NCBI RefSeq assembly: GCF_008312935.1
Contig: NZ_VSZO01000012.1
Span: forward strand, 62,001 to 126,000
Direction: 5' to 3'
DNA: 64,000 nt
Source of the DNA: Roseiconus lacunae
Lineage (GTDB): Bacteria > Planctomycetota > Planctomycetia > Pirellulales > Pirellulaceae
Shown: positions 19,241 through 28,711 of the stretch, in pieces
Layout: every line of letters starts with the position of its first letter
How positions within the stretch are numbered: the first letter of the stretch is position 1
Translations under genes and position numbers: made by a program
The notes under the pieces: generated by a model
The model's input: the letters and a program-made list of their open reading frames with translations, nothing else
Database searches by the model: none
What the model was told of the DNA's origin: nothing

Positions 19241-21505
19241 GTGCCAAAGAGTGAAGATTCCAGCGGTAAGCCCGAGAGTAAATCATTGGCTAAGAAATCG
19301 AACCGCAAAGCCGCAGCCTCCGGAAGTAAAAGTGATCACGCGATCGACCAGCCACTGCCGAAAGATCGTTTTCTCAACCGTGAATTAAGCTGGCTCGCGT
19401 TCAACGAACGTGTCTTGGCACAAGCCGCCGACGATTCGCTACCGATTCTCGAACGAGCCAAGTTCCTGGCGATCACCAGTTCGAACCTGGACGAGTTCAT
19501 GATGGTGCGTGTCGGCGGGCTAAAAATCCTTCACCAACGCAACCCAGGTTATCGTGACCCCGCCGGGATGGTTGCCGTCGAACAATTGCAAGCCGTCGCA
19601 GAAAAAGGACAAGAAATTGTTACCCGGCAGTACGCGTTGTTTCGTGATTCAGTGCTTCCCAAGATGGAGGCGGCGGGAATCCACCAAGTCGATTTAGATC
19701 GCGAAGGCGAGACGGCTTTCCATGCGGCGTTGACGCGTTTTCAAGACGACGTTTTTCCGGTCCTCTCCCCACAAGCGGTCACGCTCGATCGGTTCCCGTT
19801 GCTCCCTGGTTTGGGACTGAATGTCTTGGTACGACTGACCAAAAACCCCGACTCCCGATTGGGTGCGGCGAATGTTCGGTCGACACCGCAAAAATCGGAA
19901 AACGGAGTGGGCGAGCCGTTTGAATATGCATTGATCCCGATCGGCAAGGCATTGCCCCGGGTGATGTCGATTAGCGGAGAAAGCCGCCACGGATATATCT
20001 TGCTCGAAAAGCTAGTGGCCCATTTCGTCAGCGACTTCTTTCCCGGTCGTCACGTCGAAGAATGCTTCGCGTTCCGCCTGACTCGAAATGCCGACATTGA
20101 ACTTCGTGAAGACGAGGCAAGCGATCTGCTTGGCGGCATGGAAGAAGTCCTCGAAAGCCGCCGCTACTCACGGCCCGTGCGGCTGGAATACTGGGACACG
20201 GCAAGCGAAGAAGCGGTCGAGTTTTTAAGACACGCCCATCAGCTTCATCAGGAAGATTTGTACGCGATCGATGGCCCCGTCGATTTGAGTTTCCTTTTCG
20301 CACTCCACGGCGTCGAAGGGTTTGATCACTTGCGTGACGAACCGTGGCCTGCCAAGCCACATCACCGGATCGACCCCGAGGAAAAGATGTTCTCGACGAT
20401 CGCCGAAGGCGACTTGCTCATGGTGCATCCTTACGAACGATTCGATTCCGTCGTTCGCTTGATCGAAGAAGCCGCGGTCGATCCGGATGTCTTGGCGATC
20501 AAACAAGTGCTGTACCGGACAAGTAAAAACAGCCCCGTGGTGGCGGCGCTCGAACGGGCGGCCGAGCACGGCAAGTACGTCACCGCGATCGTCGAACTAA
20601 AGGCTCGCTTTGACGAAGCCCGCAATATCGAATGGGCTCGTGAAATGGAACGCGCCGGCGTTCAAGTGATCTACGGGATCCATGGCCTCAAAACGCATGC
20701 CAAAATTTGCATCATCGTCCGTCGGGAACAAACCGGGGTCGTACGCTACATGCACTTCGGCACCGGGAACTACAACGAGGTGACGGCCAAACTCTACGGC
20801 GACATCTCACTGCTAACCAGTGACGAAGTCCTTGGCCGTGACGCGACCAATTTTTTCAACGCGATCACCGGTGCCAGTCAACCGAGGTCGATGGAAGAGA
20901 TCGCCGCCGCCCCGATCGGGATTCGCAAAAAGATCCTTGATCTTATCGAAGGCGAAACACAACGATGTCTTCAAGGCGGCCGCGGTAAAATCTCCGCAAA
21001 GGTCAACGCGCTGGTGGACACCGAAGTGATCGATGCCCTTTATCGAGCCAGCCGCGCGGGCGTCGAAATCCGGTTGAACGTGCGTGGACAATGTTGTCTA
21101 CGCCCTGGCGTGAAGGGGCTTAGCGAGACCATCAAAGTGGTCTCTATCGTCGACCGTTTTCTTGAGCACGCGCGGATCATGAAGTTCTATCAAGGCGGCG
21201 ACGAAAAGCTGTTCATCAGTAGTGCCGACTGGATGCCGCGCAACCTCGATCGACGTGTCGAACTGCTGATCCCGGTCAGCGACGCGGCGTGCAGCGACCG
21301 ACTGAAGGACGTGTTGGCAACTTACTTCAAAGACAACACCAACGCGTGGCAGATGAAATCGAATGGCGAATACCGCCTAGCCAAGCCCGGCAAGCACGCC
21401 GCCGTGCGATCACAGCGGGTGCTTTACGAAGACGTGGTCGCCCAGTGGCAAAAAGCGGACGCGAGTCGCCGATCCACGTTCCGGCCCATTCGAGCCGGTG
21501 AATGA
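19241..21505 (+). CDS. ppk1: Polyphosphate kinase 1
   Basis: Reversibly transfers the terminal phosphate of ATP to inorganic polyphosphate. The 754-residue protein has the PPK1 N-terminal domain (FLNRELSWLAFNERVLAQA near residue 46), the middle domain, and two catalytic phospholipase-D-like domains. The phosphate-accepting histidine is in GLKTHAKI near residue 485, followed by HFGTGNYNE; the C-terminal part has FISSADWMPRNLDRRVE. The start is a GTG at 19241 with a clear GGAGGGG Shine-Dalgarno 6 bases before it, unusual in this window and supporting this choice. A lysine-rich extension (KSLAKKSNRKAAASGSKSD) precedes the core. It is convergent with purB, 10 bp between stops. Confidence 0.96.
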   Translation: MPKSEDSSGKPESKSLAKKSNRKAAASGSKSDHAIDQPLPKDRFLNRELSWLAFNERVLAQAADDSLPILERAKFLAITSSNLDEFMMVRVGGLKILHQRNPGYRDPAGMVAVEQLQAVAEKGQEIVTRQYALFRDSVLPKMEAAGIHQVDLDREGETAFHAALTRFQDDVFPVLSPQAVTLDRFPLLPGLGLNVLVRLTKNPDSRLGAANVRSTPQKSENGVGEPFEYALIPIGKALPRVMSISGESRHGYILLEKLVAHFVSDFFPGRHVEECFAFRLTRNADIELREDEASDLLGGMEEVLESRRYSRPVRLEYWDTASEEAVEFLRHAHQLHQEDLYAIDGPVDLSFLFALHGVEGFDHLRDEPWPAKPHHRIDPEEKMFSTIAEGDLLMVHPYERFDSVVRLIEEAAVDPDVLAIKQVLYRTSKNSPVVAALERAAEHGKYVTAIVELKARFDEARNIEWAREMERAGVQVIYGIHGLKTHAKICIIVRREQTGVVRYMHFGTGNYNEVTAKLYGDISLLTSDEVLGRDATNFFNAITGASQPRSMEEIAAAPIGIRKKILDLIEGETQRCLQGGRGKISAKVNALVDTEVIDALYRASRAGVEIRLNVRGQCCLRPGVKGLSETIKVVSIVDRFLEHARIMKFYQGGDEKLFISSADWMPRNLDRRVELLIPVSDAACSDRLKDVLATYFKDNTNAWQMKSNGEYRLAKPGKHAAVRSQRVLYEDVVAQWQKADASRRSTFRPIRAGE

Positions 21506-21515
21506 AGCTGTTCGG

Positions 21516-22964
21516 CTAGACCGTCACTTCGACACTTAACGATTCGCCCTCGGCATAACGCTTGCGGATCGGTTCGACCTGCTCGGCGATAAACTCGTCG
21601 ACCTGCTCGGGGGCACGGCCGACAAAGTCCAACGGGTTAATCTCCGTACTAAACTCTACTGCCGAGAATGCGGGATCATTCTTTAGTCGGTCGATCATGT
21701 CGTTCGGCAACCCCTGCGCATTGACACGTTCGGCGACTTCGCGGCTGTGGACCCGAATGCGTTCGTGCAAATCCTGCCGATCACCGCCGGCTTCGACCGC
21801 CCGCATCATGATGTTTTCCGTTTCCATGTACGGCAGTTCTTTGGCCAAGTTGTGGGCGACCGTCTTGGGATAGACCTCAAAGCCGCCGGCGATGTTTTGC
21901 ATCAAGACCAACGAGGCGTCGATCGCCAAAAACGCTTGCGGGATGACCAAACGGCGGTTCGCACTGTCATCCAACGTTCGCTCCATCCACTGAGTCGCCG
22001 CGGTCATCGCAGGGCTGCTCTGCAAGCTGATGACGTAGCGAGTCAACGCGCAAATTCGTTCGCTCCGCATCGGATTTCGCTTATACGGCATCGCCGATGA
22101 ACCGATTTGGTTCTTCTCGATCGGCTCCTCGACTTCCTTCCGGTTGGCGAGCAAACGCACATCGGTCGCGATCTTATGCAAACTTTGTGCGACTCCGCTT
22201 AAGGCATCCAGTAATTGCGCGTCGACTTTACGTGGGTAGGTCTGCCCGGTGACGGAGTAAACCTTCTCGAAACCCATCTTTTCTGCGATCTTGCGTTCCA
22301 AGCTTCGAACCTTGTCGTGGTCGCCGCCGAAGAGCTGCAAGAAGCTGGCCTGAGTTCCCGTGGTACCTTTGGCGCTGCGAGCGCAAAGCGTTTGAAGGCG
22401 ATGCTCGACCTCTTGGAGATCCAAAATTAGATCATAGGTCCATAGACAGCATCGCTTGCCGATCGTGGTCGGCTGGGCCGGTTGCAGGTGAGTGAAACCG
22501 AGGCAGGGCAGGGCACGATACTCGACCGCGAAACGAGCCATTGCGTCGATCGTCGCCGCCAGGCGACGCGCCACCAATTGCAGCGCGTCACGGATCAAAA
22601 TGACATCAGCATTGTCGGTAATAAAACAGCTGGTTGCCCCGAGGTGAATAATCTTTTTGGCGTTCGGGCACTGATCCCCGTACGCTTCCACGTGGGCCAT
22701 GACGTCGTGGCGGCGGATTCGCTCATATTCCTTCGCGACATCGAGATTCAATTCGGTGCGAAATTTGCGTAGCTCGTCCAACTGGGCGTCACTGATGTCG
22801 ATTCCTAGCTCCTGTTCGCTTTCAGCCAGGGCGATCCACATGTCCCGCCAGGTGCGAAAACGGCGTTGAGGCCCCCACAGGGTGGCCATCTCGCGCGAGG
22901 CGTATCGCTCGATCAGAGGGTTCTGGTAGGGGGTGTCGGCGGATAGCGAGGCAGTCTGGGTCAT
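21516..22964 (-). CDS. purB: Adenylosuccinate lyase
   Basis: Cleaves SAICAR to AICAR and adenylosuccinate to AMP, releasing fumarate, in purine synthesis. The 482-residue protein of the fumarase/aspartase superfamily shows the signature loop GSSAMPYKRNP near residue 292 with the catalytic serine, HLGATSCFITDNAD near 107, and GFTHLQPAQPTT with the catalytic histidine near 160. Length and start (ATG at 22964) are normal for the longer, eukaryote-like form. It carries one rightward GGGCAGGG (22506-22513), encoding the antisense of ALPCLG. It is monocistronic, divergent from the secreted protein gene and convergent with ppk1. Confidence 0.96.
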   Translation of the reverse strand: MTQTASLSADTPYQNPLIERYASREMATLWGPQRRFRTWRDMWIALAESEQELGIDISDAQLDELRKFRTELNLDVAKEYERIRRHDVMAHVEAYGDQCPNAKKIIHLGATSCFITDNADVILIRDALQLVARRLAATIDAMARFAVEYRALPCLGFTHLQPAQPTTIGKRCCLWTYDLILDLQEVEHRLQTLCARSAKGTTGTQASFLQLFGGDHDKVRSLERKIAEKMGFEKVYSVTGQTYPRKVDAQLLDALSGVAQSLHKIATDVRLLANRKEVEEPIEKNQIGSSAMPYKRNPMRSERICALTRYVISLQSSPAMTAATQWMERTLDDSANRRLVIPQAFLAIDASLVLMQNIAGGFEVYPKTVAHNLAKELPYMETENIMMRAVEAGGDRQDLHERIRVHSREVAERVNAQGLPNDMIDRLKNDPAFSAVEFSTEINPLDFVGRAPEQVDEFIAEQVEPIRKRYAEGESLSVEVTV

Positions 22965-23213
22965 TTTGGAGAATTGCGAAGTGTCGGAAAATACGGCGTT
23001 TCGCCGCTAAAATGAGTTCGATAACATACTGTTGATCCCAAGACTGGCAATTCGTCATTCACCCCATTCGCACCGGACAGAATGGGATCTGAGTGGCCGA
23101 AGGGCCGGGGAATGACGATAGCGTGGTTGCATTTGCGAAGAATTCCCGCAGAAACAACTTTTTCCAGAGGTTCCAGCCACCACGCGAGGCGGAATCTGCC
23201 GAAAGACAACGAT

Positions 23214-25181
23214 ATGAAATCTTTTCTCCGATACAGCCAAAATCTTCTGTCGGTTTGCCTCCTCGCCGTGTTAGTGACCCCCGCACTGACCAAACGAGTG
23301 GCAGCACAAGAAAACCAGCCAGCCACAAAGTCTGACTTGGCGAATGCAGGCGATTCCTACGTCAACGCAGTCGACTTGCTCCCAGAATCGACCGCCGGTG
23401 TCGTTCGTATCCCCCGACTTCCTGATTTCTGCAACGCCTGGCAGCAAACCAATCTGGGACAGATGTTTGCTTCGAAGGAAATGCAGCCATTCATCGAAGC
23501 GCAGCGTGAGCGGGCGATGAGCTACTTCGACACCCTCGATCGCAAAATCGGCCTCAAAGCCAAAGACCTCTATGAGATCGCTTCCGGCGAAGTCGTATTC
23601 GCCTGGATGGCGTTCCCCAATGAGAAACGTCCTTTTTCGTTTTGCGTGATCGCCGATACCCGCGGCATGCGGAAGGACGCCGACGCGGTGGCGAAACAGA
23701 TCGACACCGACCTAAAGGCTGGCGGCGCGACTCGGGAAGACATCTCCGTGGGCGAGGAGACGATTCGCGTTTATCGAACCAAGCCAAAACCGGGACAGCT
23801 CAAAGTCGAAGAGATCGCCTTGTCATGGAACGATGATCGATTCGTCGCGGCCGACCGCGAAATCGTTATCAGAAACTTGCTCGAGGCAGTCCGCGACGAA
23901 GACGCTCGAAAAGCATTCTCCAAACGCGAGACATACGTCGACGCGATGAAGCAATCGAGCGATGCGATCGCCCAGTCCAAAGACGACGCCGCGAAGGTGT
24001 GCTGGGAGTGGTACGCCGAGCCGTTTTCGATGGGCCGCATCTTGCGTGAAGTCTTTGAATACGACCGCCACGACGACCTAGACATCATCAACCTGCTCGA
24101 AGGTCAAGGGTTTGGCGTGATCGAAGCACTCGGCGGCGTCGGCGCTGTCAACGGCGACCGGTTCGATATCCTGCACCGAGGCGTCGTGTTGACATCTGGC
24201 AAACTGACCAAGGGCGCGCGGATGCTGCAACCGATCAATCAGCCACTGGAACCGGTGCCGGCTTGGCCAACATCTGACTGCGGCGCGTTCTATCGCATCC
24301 AATGGGATTTGGAAACTGCGTTTTGGTCCGCCGAGTCGTTGGTCAATGCTGCATTCGGTGATGACCTATTTCGTCCGATGCTCGAAGGCATCCGCGACGA
24401 TCCGGCCGGACCGCAAATCGACTTTGCCAAAGACTTCATCCCGAACCTGGCGGATCAAATCCTGTTGATCACCGACAATACGACCCCCGTCAGCTTGGAA
24501 TCGGATCGGATGTTAATCGCGGTGCGAATCGTCAACGCCGATGTTGTCGCCGAAGTGATCCGCAAGTGGATGGAAGTCGAACCAGACGCTGAGAAACTAG
24601 ACGTCGAAGAGTTCGATGTTTGGCAAGTCAAACCTGGGAGCGGTACCAGCGATGATGACTTGGACGCAGACTTGGCCGAACTTGGGTTTGGTGGCGACAT
24701 CGAAGACGACGTCGAACCACTACTAAATCACTGGGCCATCGCGGTCGTCCGCCACGAGGAAGAAGCCTACCTGATGTTTTCCAGCCACGCAGAGCTACTG
24801 GTCAAAATGGGAAAACGTTTCCGCAGTGCGGAGACAGGCGATGGGCTCGCGGAAACCAAGACCTGCGAAACGGTCATTGAGGCGATCAAGGACCTTGGCG
24901 CCAAAGAGGTCTTCTTGGACGGTGTCTACCAGCCCCATGTCTCACTACGGGCACGGTATGAGTTGCTCCGTCAGGGAAAACTGAAGGACAGCGATTCGGT
25001 ATTGGCCAACCTGATCCGGCGGTTTGCCGAGGACGAAGAACGGATCAATCAAAACGATCCCTTGAAAGCTTCATTGCTGCCGCCGTTCGCCCAAATCGAA
25101 GACTACCTCAAAGGCGGCGGCGTCTTCTGGAATCGCTCGGAAAGCGGCTGGGACATGACCGGTTTCCTGCTCAAGGAATGA
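23214..25181 (+). CDS. Secreted planctomycete protein of unknown function
   Basis: 655 residues from the ATG at 23214, chosen because it opens directly into a signal peptide (LLSVCLLAVLVTPALTKRVAAQ); the frame is open a further 132 bases upstream. The mature protein has no motif I recognise as catalytic. Recognisable features are repeated alpha/beta modules such as LPESTAGVVRIPRLPDF and IALSWNDDRFVAADRE, a very acidic region DDDLDADLAELGFGGDIEDDVE, and a C-terminal segment ending GWDMTGFLLKE. The style (a protein that scores an 'LPxxTxGVVRIP' strand early) is common in planctomycete exported proteins of unknown role. It ends shortly before a perfect inverted repeat. Confidence 0.75.
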   Translation: MKSFLRYSQNLLSVCLLAVLVTPALTKRVAAQENQPATKSDLANAGDSYVNAVDLLPESTAGVVRIPRLPDFCNAWQQTNLGQMFASKEMQPFIEAQRERAMSYFDTLDRKIGLKAKDLYEIASGEVVFAWMAFPNEKRPFSFCVIADTRGMRKDADAVAKQIDTDLKAGGATREDISVGEETIRVYRTKPKPGQLKVEEIALSWNDDRFVAADREIVIRNLLEAVRDEDARKAFSKRETYVDAMKQSSDAIAQSKDDAAKVCWEWYAEPFSMGRILREVFEYDRHDDLDIINLLEGQGFGVIEALGGVGAVNGDRFDILHRGVVLTSGKLTKGARMLQPINQPLEPVPAWPTSDCGAFYRIQWDLETAFWSAESLVNAAFGDDLFRPMLEGIRDDPAGPQIDFAKDFIPNLADQILLITDNTTPVSLESDRMLIAVRIVNADVVAEVIRKWMEVEPDAEKLDVEEFDVWQVKPGSGTSDDDLDADLAELGFGGDIEDDVEPLLNHWAIAVVRHEEEAYLMFSSHAELLVKMGKRFRSAETGDGLAETKTCETVIEAIKDLGAKEVFLDGVYQPHVSLRARYELLRQGKLKDSDSVLANLIRRFAEDEERINQNDPLKASLLPPFAQIEDYLKGGGVFWNRSESGWDMTGFLLKE

Positions 25182-25235
25182 CACACCAACGTTGACGATC
25201 CGAACGTGTGAAGTCGGACCTCTCAAGCCCTACGA

Positions 25236-25310
25236 TCGAAAAGGGGTCAGGACTCAATAGTGAAGCACCCGTAGGGCCGTTCCGGCTATTGAGTCCTGAC
25301 CCCTTTTCGA
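25236..25310. repeat. 25 bp perfect inverted repeat (stem-loop element)
   Basis: A 25 bp arm at 25236-25260, containing AAAAGGGGTCAGGACTC, is repeated exactly in reverse complement at 25286-25310, with a 25 bp spacer. It lies between the convergent secreted-protein and DHH genes, 54 bp after the first stop. The motif resembles palindromic units that accompany REP-associated (Y1) transposases or MITEs; no transposase is nearby. It could also stop transcription from both sides, although the T-tract (CCCCTTTT) is inside the stem. Confidence 0.85.
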
Positions 25311-25356
25311 GGTTACCTAGCCTTTGGCTCGGTAGCAGCCGGCGCGACGTTGTTTC

Positions 25357-26346
25357 CTACAGCACGCGTTCGAGTTCTTCTAGCATTGCCGCGAGGACTC
25401 GCGAACGGACATCATCCAGACTGCCTTGCTGGAACGCGCCGGCGGCTGCTTTGTGGCCGCCACCGCCGAACCGTGATGCGACTTCGTTGCAGTCGAGATC
25501 ACATCGGCTACGAAACGAAATTTTGAACCCGCCACGTCGCTGTTCGATAAAGATTACCGCGGCCTTGGTGTTACGAACCGCCAGGGTCAGGTTAATCGAA
25601 TCCTCGGTGTCACTATGCAGGGCACCGACCGCTTCGAAGTCTCGATTTTCAACGTAGGTGTGAACCAAGGCGCCGTCGAGTTCGGTTGACGTTCGTGAAA
25701 GAATCAGACCGCGAAGTTTAAGCCGCTCCAGCGTGTCTCGCTCGTAGAGGTCTCCGTAAATTTCCGCCGGGACAACCCCGCAATCGATCAACCGTGCGAT
25801 CACGCGATAGGTATCCGACGAAACGCTGCTGAACCGGAACCATCCGGTATCGGTTGCGATTGCCCCAAACAAAGCCGTCGCCATCTTGCGATCGATCGAC
25901 ACGCCTAAGGCATCCGCCGCCGCGACGACCAACGTTCCCGTTGCTTCTGCCTGGTAGTCCTTGTACATCGTCGCCCCCAGGTCTTCTTCGCCGACGTGGT
26001 GGTCGAGCACCATTTTGTCACAGGTCGCATTGCGAACGACGTCGGCCATATCGCCAAGCTGTCCCCAAGCGCTAGTGTCCAAAATCATGATGCAGTCACA
26101 CGAAATCTCGTCGGCTTCGACATGATCGCCGAGGACTTCGATGGTGCCCGCGGGGTCGAGGAATTCCAGTGAAGGCGGGACGCGGTGGGCATTGATGATT
26201 CGTACGTCTTTGCCGAGCTTTCGCAGAATTCCCGCCATCCCTAGTTCACTGCCGATCGCGTCGCAGTCCGGCCGCACATGACTGACTAACACGAAGGATT
26301 GGTAATGACTGATTTGGTCGGCAAAACGTTTCCAATGAACACTCAT
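25357..26346 (-). CDS. DHH/DHHA1 phosphoesterase, NrnA-like
   Basis: A 329-residue cytoplasmic phosphoesterase of the NrnA type, which degrades nanoRNAs and may hydrolyse 3'-phosphoadenosine 5'-phosphate. The metal-site motifs are in order: HVRPDCDAIGSE near residue 24, LDTSAWGQLG, LDHHVGEE near 121 (the DHH motif), and the DHHA1 glycine-rich FGGGGHKAAAGA near 305. The start ATG at 26346 overlaps the stop of ribF by 4 bp, so it is cotranscribed and likely translationally coupled. The DHH-ribF pairing is frequent in bacteria. Exact substrate cannot be told from sequence. Confidence 0.93.
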   Translation of the reverse strand: MSVHWKRFADQISHYQSFVLVSHVRPDCDAIGSELGMAGILRKLGKDVRIINAHRVPPSLEFLDPAGTIEVLGDHVEADEISCDCIMILDTSAWGQLGDMADVVRNATCDKMVLDHHVGEEDLGATMYKDYQAEATGTLVVAAADALGVSIDRKMATALFGAIATDTGWFRFSSVSSDTYRVIARLIDCGVVPAEIYGDLYERDTLERLKLRGLILSRTSTELDGALVHTYVENRDFEAVGALHSDTEDSINLTLAVRNTKAAVIFIEQRRGGFKISFRSRCDLDCNEVASRFGGGGHKAAAGAFQQGSLDDVRSRVLAAMLEELERVL

Positions 26347-27308
26347 GATGATTCTTTAGCGAGAGAGGCTGTTTGCAAACATTGGCGGCATGATCGAATG
26401 TCCCGCTGCAACTGGGCGACCAGGGCATCCGCCGATTCAAAGCGTTCGATGCCTCGAACACGGGCGACAAAGTCGACAGCGATCGACTTTCCGTAAAGGT
26501 CAGCCTTGTAATCCATCACATGGACTTCGACTTGTTCGGGAACGCCGGAACCGAACGTCGGGCTTTCGCCGAGATGGATCGCCGCGGGGTGCGCTCGATC
26601 ATCGATCCAGGCAGTTCCGGCATATACACCCGTCGCAGGCATGACGACGTCGGAGACCTTGATGTTGGCGGTCGGAAACCCAATCGTTCGCCCTCGACCA
26701 TCGCCGCGAATCACTTCGCCGATTACCCGATGTGGAACATCCATCATCGCATGCGCCGCCGCGACATCGCCGTCGGCAAGACACTGCCGAATTCGCGTAC
26801 TGCTGATGATTTCGCTGCCTTCGCTACGTAGTTCGGCGGCGACGAATTCGATACCGTGCTGCTGACAAAGTCGCGTCAATAAGTCGACGTTACCTTGCCG
26901 CCCCTTACCGAAACAAAAGTTGGCACCTTCGACCATCCCTGCGGCACGCAGGTTATTGATCATTAACGCATCAAAGAACGCTTCCGCCGTCAGATCCAGC
27001 AGGTCCTTGGTGGTTTCGATCACCACCAAATAGTCGATCCCCAGTCGTTCCATCCGACGGGCTCGTTCGGAAATCGTCGACAGACGACGCGGTGCCGCAT
27101 CGGGTCGCAGGATTGCGATTGGATGGGGATCGAACACGCAAGCCACCGTTGGTGCGTCCAATCGCCGGGCGAGTTGCCGTGTCTGACGGAGCAGGGCAGC
27201 GTGCCCGAGGTGAACACCGTCAAAGTTGCCGATCGAAGCCACACAACCATGAAGCGCAGCGGGGATCGTCGCTGCGGTAGCATCGGCGAGCGAAACGATC
27301 TCGGTCAC
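26343..27308 (-). CDS. ribF: Bifunctional riboflavin kinase / FAD synthetase
   Basis: Phosphorylates riboflavin to FMN and adenylates it to FAD. The N-terminal nucleotidyltransferase domain has ASIGNFDGVHLGHAALLRQ (residues 25-43, with the HxGH-like motif), and the C-terminal kinase domain has GEVIRGDGRGRTIGFPTANI near 195 with the PTAN motif, then GVYAGTAWI and MDYKADLYGK. 321 residues is normal. The 299 bp upstream hold no FMN-riboswitch signature that I can see. The stop overlaps the start of the DHH gene. Confidence 0.95.
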   Translation of the reverse strand: MTEIVSLADATAATIPAALHGCVASIGNFDGVHLGHAALLRQTRQLARRLDAPTVACVFDPHPIAILRPDAAPRRLSTISERARRMERLGIDYLVVIETTKDLLDLTAEAFFDALMINNLRAAGMVEGANFCFGKGRQGNVDLLTRLCQQHGIEFVAAELRSEGSEIISSTRIRQCLADGDVAAAHAMMDVPHRVIGEVIRGDGRGRTIGFPTANIKVSDVVMPATGVYAGTAWIDDRAHPAAIHLGESPTFGSGVPEQVEVHVMDYKADLYGKSIAVDFVARVRGIERFESADALVAQLQRDIRSCRQCLQTASLAKESS

Positions 27309-27607
27309 AATAGCTGGTCAATAATAGGGGAAGGGAAGAAACCGTAGTTTGGTCGAAACGGATGCTTCTGGCGAGTGGGGAAACCGCACCCACCTAAGCG
27401 AAACGGCAGGGTCGTTGGCCGGGATTGGAATTCGGGCAACAGCACTCGCCCACTGATCGAAGTCGAATTCTCGGTTGCGACAATCCGCCGGAAGTCTTGC
27501 CTACGGATCTTCCCCGTTGGTGGCATTGAATTGACCAGACCGGGGGCATGTAATGCGTCCGGTTTGGCCTCGCCCACAAGGGAGGTGGAGACAAAAAGCG
27601 AATAAAA

Positions 27608-28672
27608 CTAACGCATTCGGTCAAACAGCCACTTTGGTTTACCGCTGCGAAGCCCATCGATCAACACCGCGATGATGATGATGATCCCGATGATGATATG
27701 GGTGTAAGTGTTGGGGATCGAAAGCATCGTGCATCCGCTACTGATCGATTTGATGATCAGTGCCCCAATAATCGTCCCCAATACCGAGCCTCGACCGCCA
27801 CTTAAACTGCCGCCCCCGAGGACCACGGCTGCGATAATCTCCAGTTCTTTTCCGGTACCGTCAGACGGGTTGCCATTTTTAACGTTGGCGAAGTAGAGCA
27901 GGGCACCGACAGCAACAAACACGCCCGAAAACGCGTACACCGCGACCGTTGTCATCCCGACGCGAATCCCGCATAGCCTGGCCGTCGCAGGGTTGGATCC
28001 CACCGCGACGACGTTGCGACCGAAAACAGAGAAGTGCATCAGTGCCGCGACGGCGAGTCCCAACACAATGGCGATCAACGCACTCGACGGCACATGCAGA
28101 AAATCAAACCAGTAGTACTCCGAATTGCTTCCCGTATAACACAAGTGCCGCAACCAATCGGGCAAGTGATCAGGTTCGGGATAGACCGTCGACTCGCTCG
28201 CCAATACCTGTCCGATGCCGAGAAAGATCGTCATCGTACCGAGTGTCACGATGAAGGGAACGATCTCGGCCATCGCGATAATCAAGCCATTGATCAAACC
28301 ACAGACAACGCCCACCCCAAGCCCAGCGGCGAGTGCACAAACAATCCAAAATGTTGCCTCGTCTTGTCCGATGGGAACCGTATGGTCACGGAAGGCGACG
28401 GCGAGCGCGGTCCCGCACAATGTGAGCGCTGTGCCGGCTGACAAATCGATCCCGCCGGCAATGATAATCATCGTCATCCCAAGCGCTGGGACGGCAACCA
28501 ACGCTGCCGAGTTGGCGATCACACGAGCGTTTCGTGCCGAGAAGAAACTCTGACTGCCGTACTGGTAGTCCAGGATCGAGAACAACCCGATCACAACAAA
28601 CAGTGCGTAAGTGGGGCCGAGTCTCCCGAGGAATTTCCAAATGGAATTGGGTCGTTGCTTACTTTCAGTCAT
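27608..28672 (-). CDS. Ribose-type sugar ABC transporter permease
   Basis: A 354-residue inner-membrane permease of the RbsC/branched-chain family with about ten hydrophobic segments (for instance TYALFVVIGLFSILDYQ, VALVAVPALGMTMIIIAGGIDLS, FWIVCALAAGLGVGVVCGL). The family signature AGGIDLSAGTAL near residue 70 and the cytoplasmic loop region VAVGSNPATARLCGIRV near 225 are present; the latter contacts the ATPase. It is the third gene of a binding protein-ATPase-permease operon, 39 bp after the ATPase. The C-terminus has an isoleucine run (HIIIGIIIIIAVLID). Substrate is probably a monosaccharide, not identifiable further. Confidence 0.92.
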   Translation of the reverse strand: MTESKQRPNSIWKFLGRLGPTYALFVVIGLFSILDYQYGSQSFFSARNARVIANSAALVAVPALGMTMIIIAGGIDLSAGTALTLCGTALAVAFRDHTVPIGQDEATFWIVCALAAGLGVGVVCGLINGLIIAMAEIVPFIVTLGTMTIFLGIGQVLASESTVYPEPDHLPDWLRHLCYTGSNSEYYWFDFLHVPSSALIAIVLGLAVAALMHFSVFGRNVVAVGSNPATARLCGIRVGMTTVAVYAFSGVFVAVGALLYFANVKNGNPSDGTGKELEIIAAVVLGGGSLSGGRGSVLGTIIGALIIKSISSGCTMLSIPNTYTHIIIGIIIIIAVLIDGLRSGKPKWLFDRMR

Positions 28673-28711
28673 CGTTTGTAAAGGTGAATCAGTTCACACG
28701 TTTGGCAGGTT

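Noticed and set aside
27309..27607. FMN riboswitch upstream of ribF
   Set aside because: None of the conserved RFN-element blocks was seen in the 299 bp upstream region.
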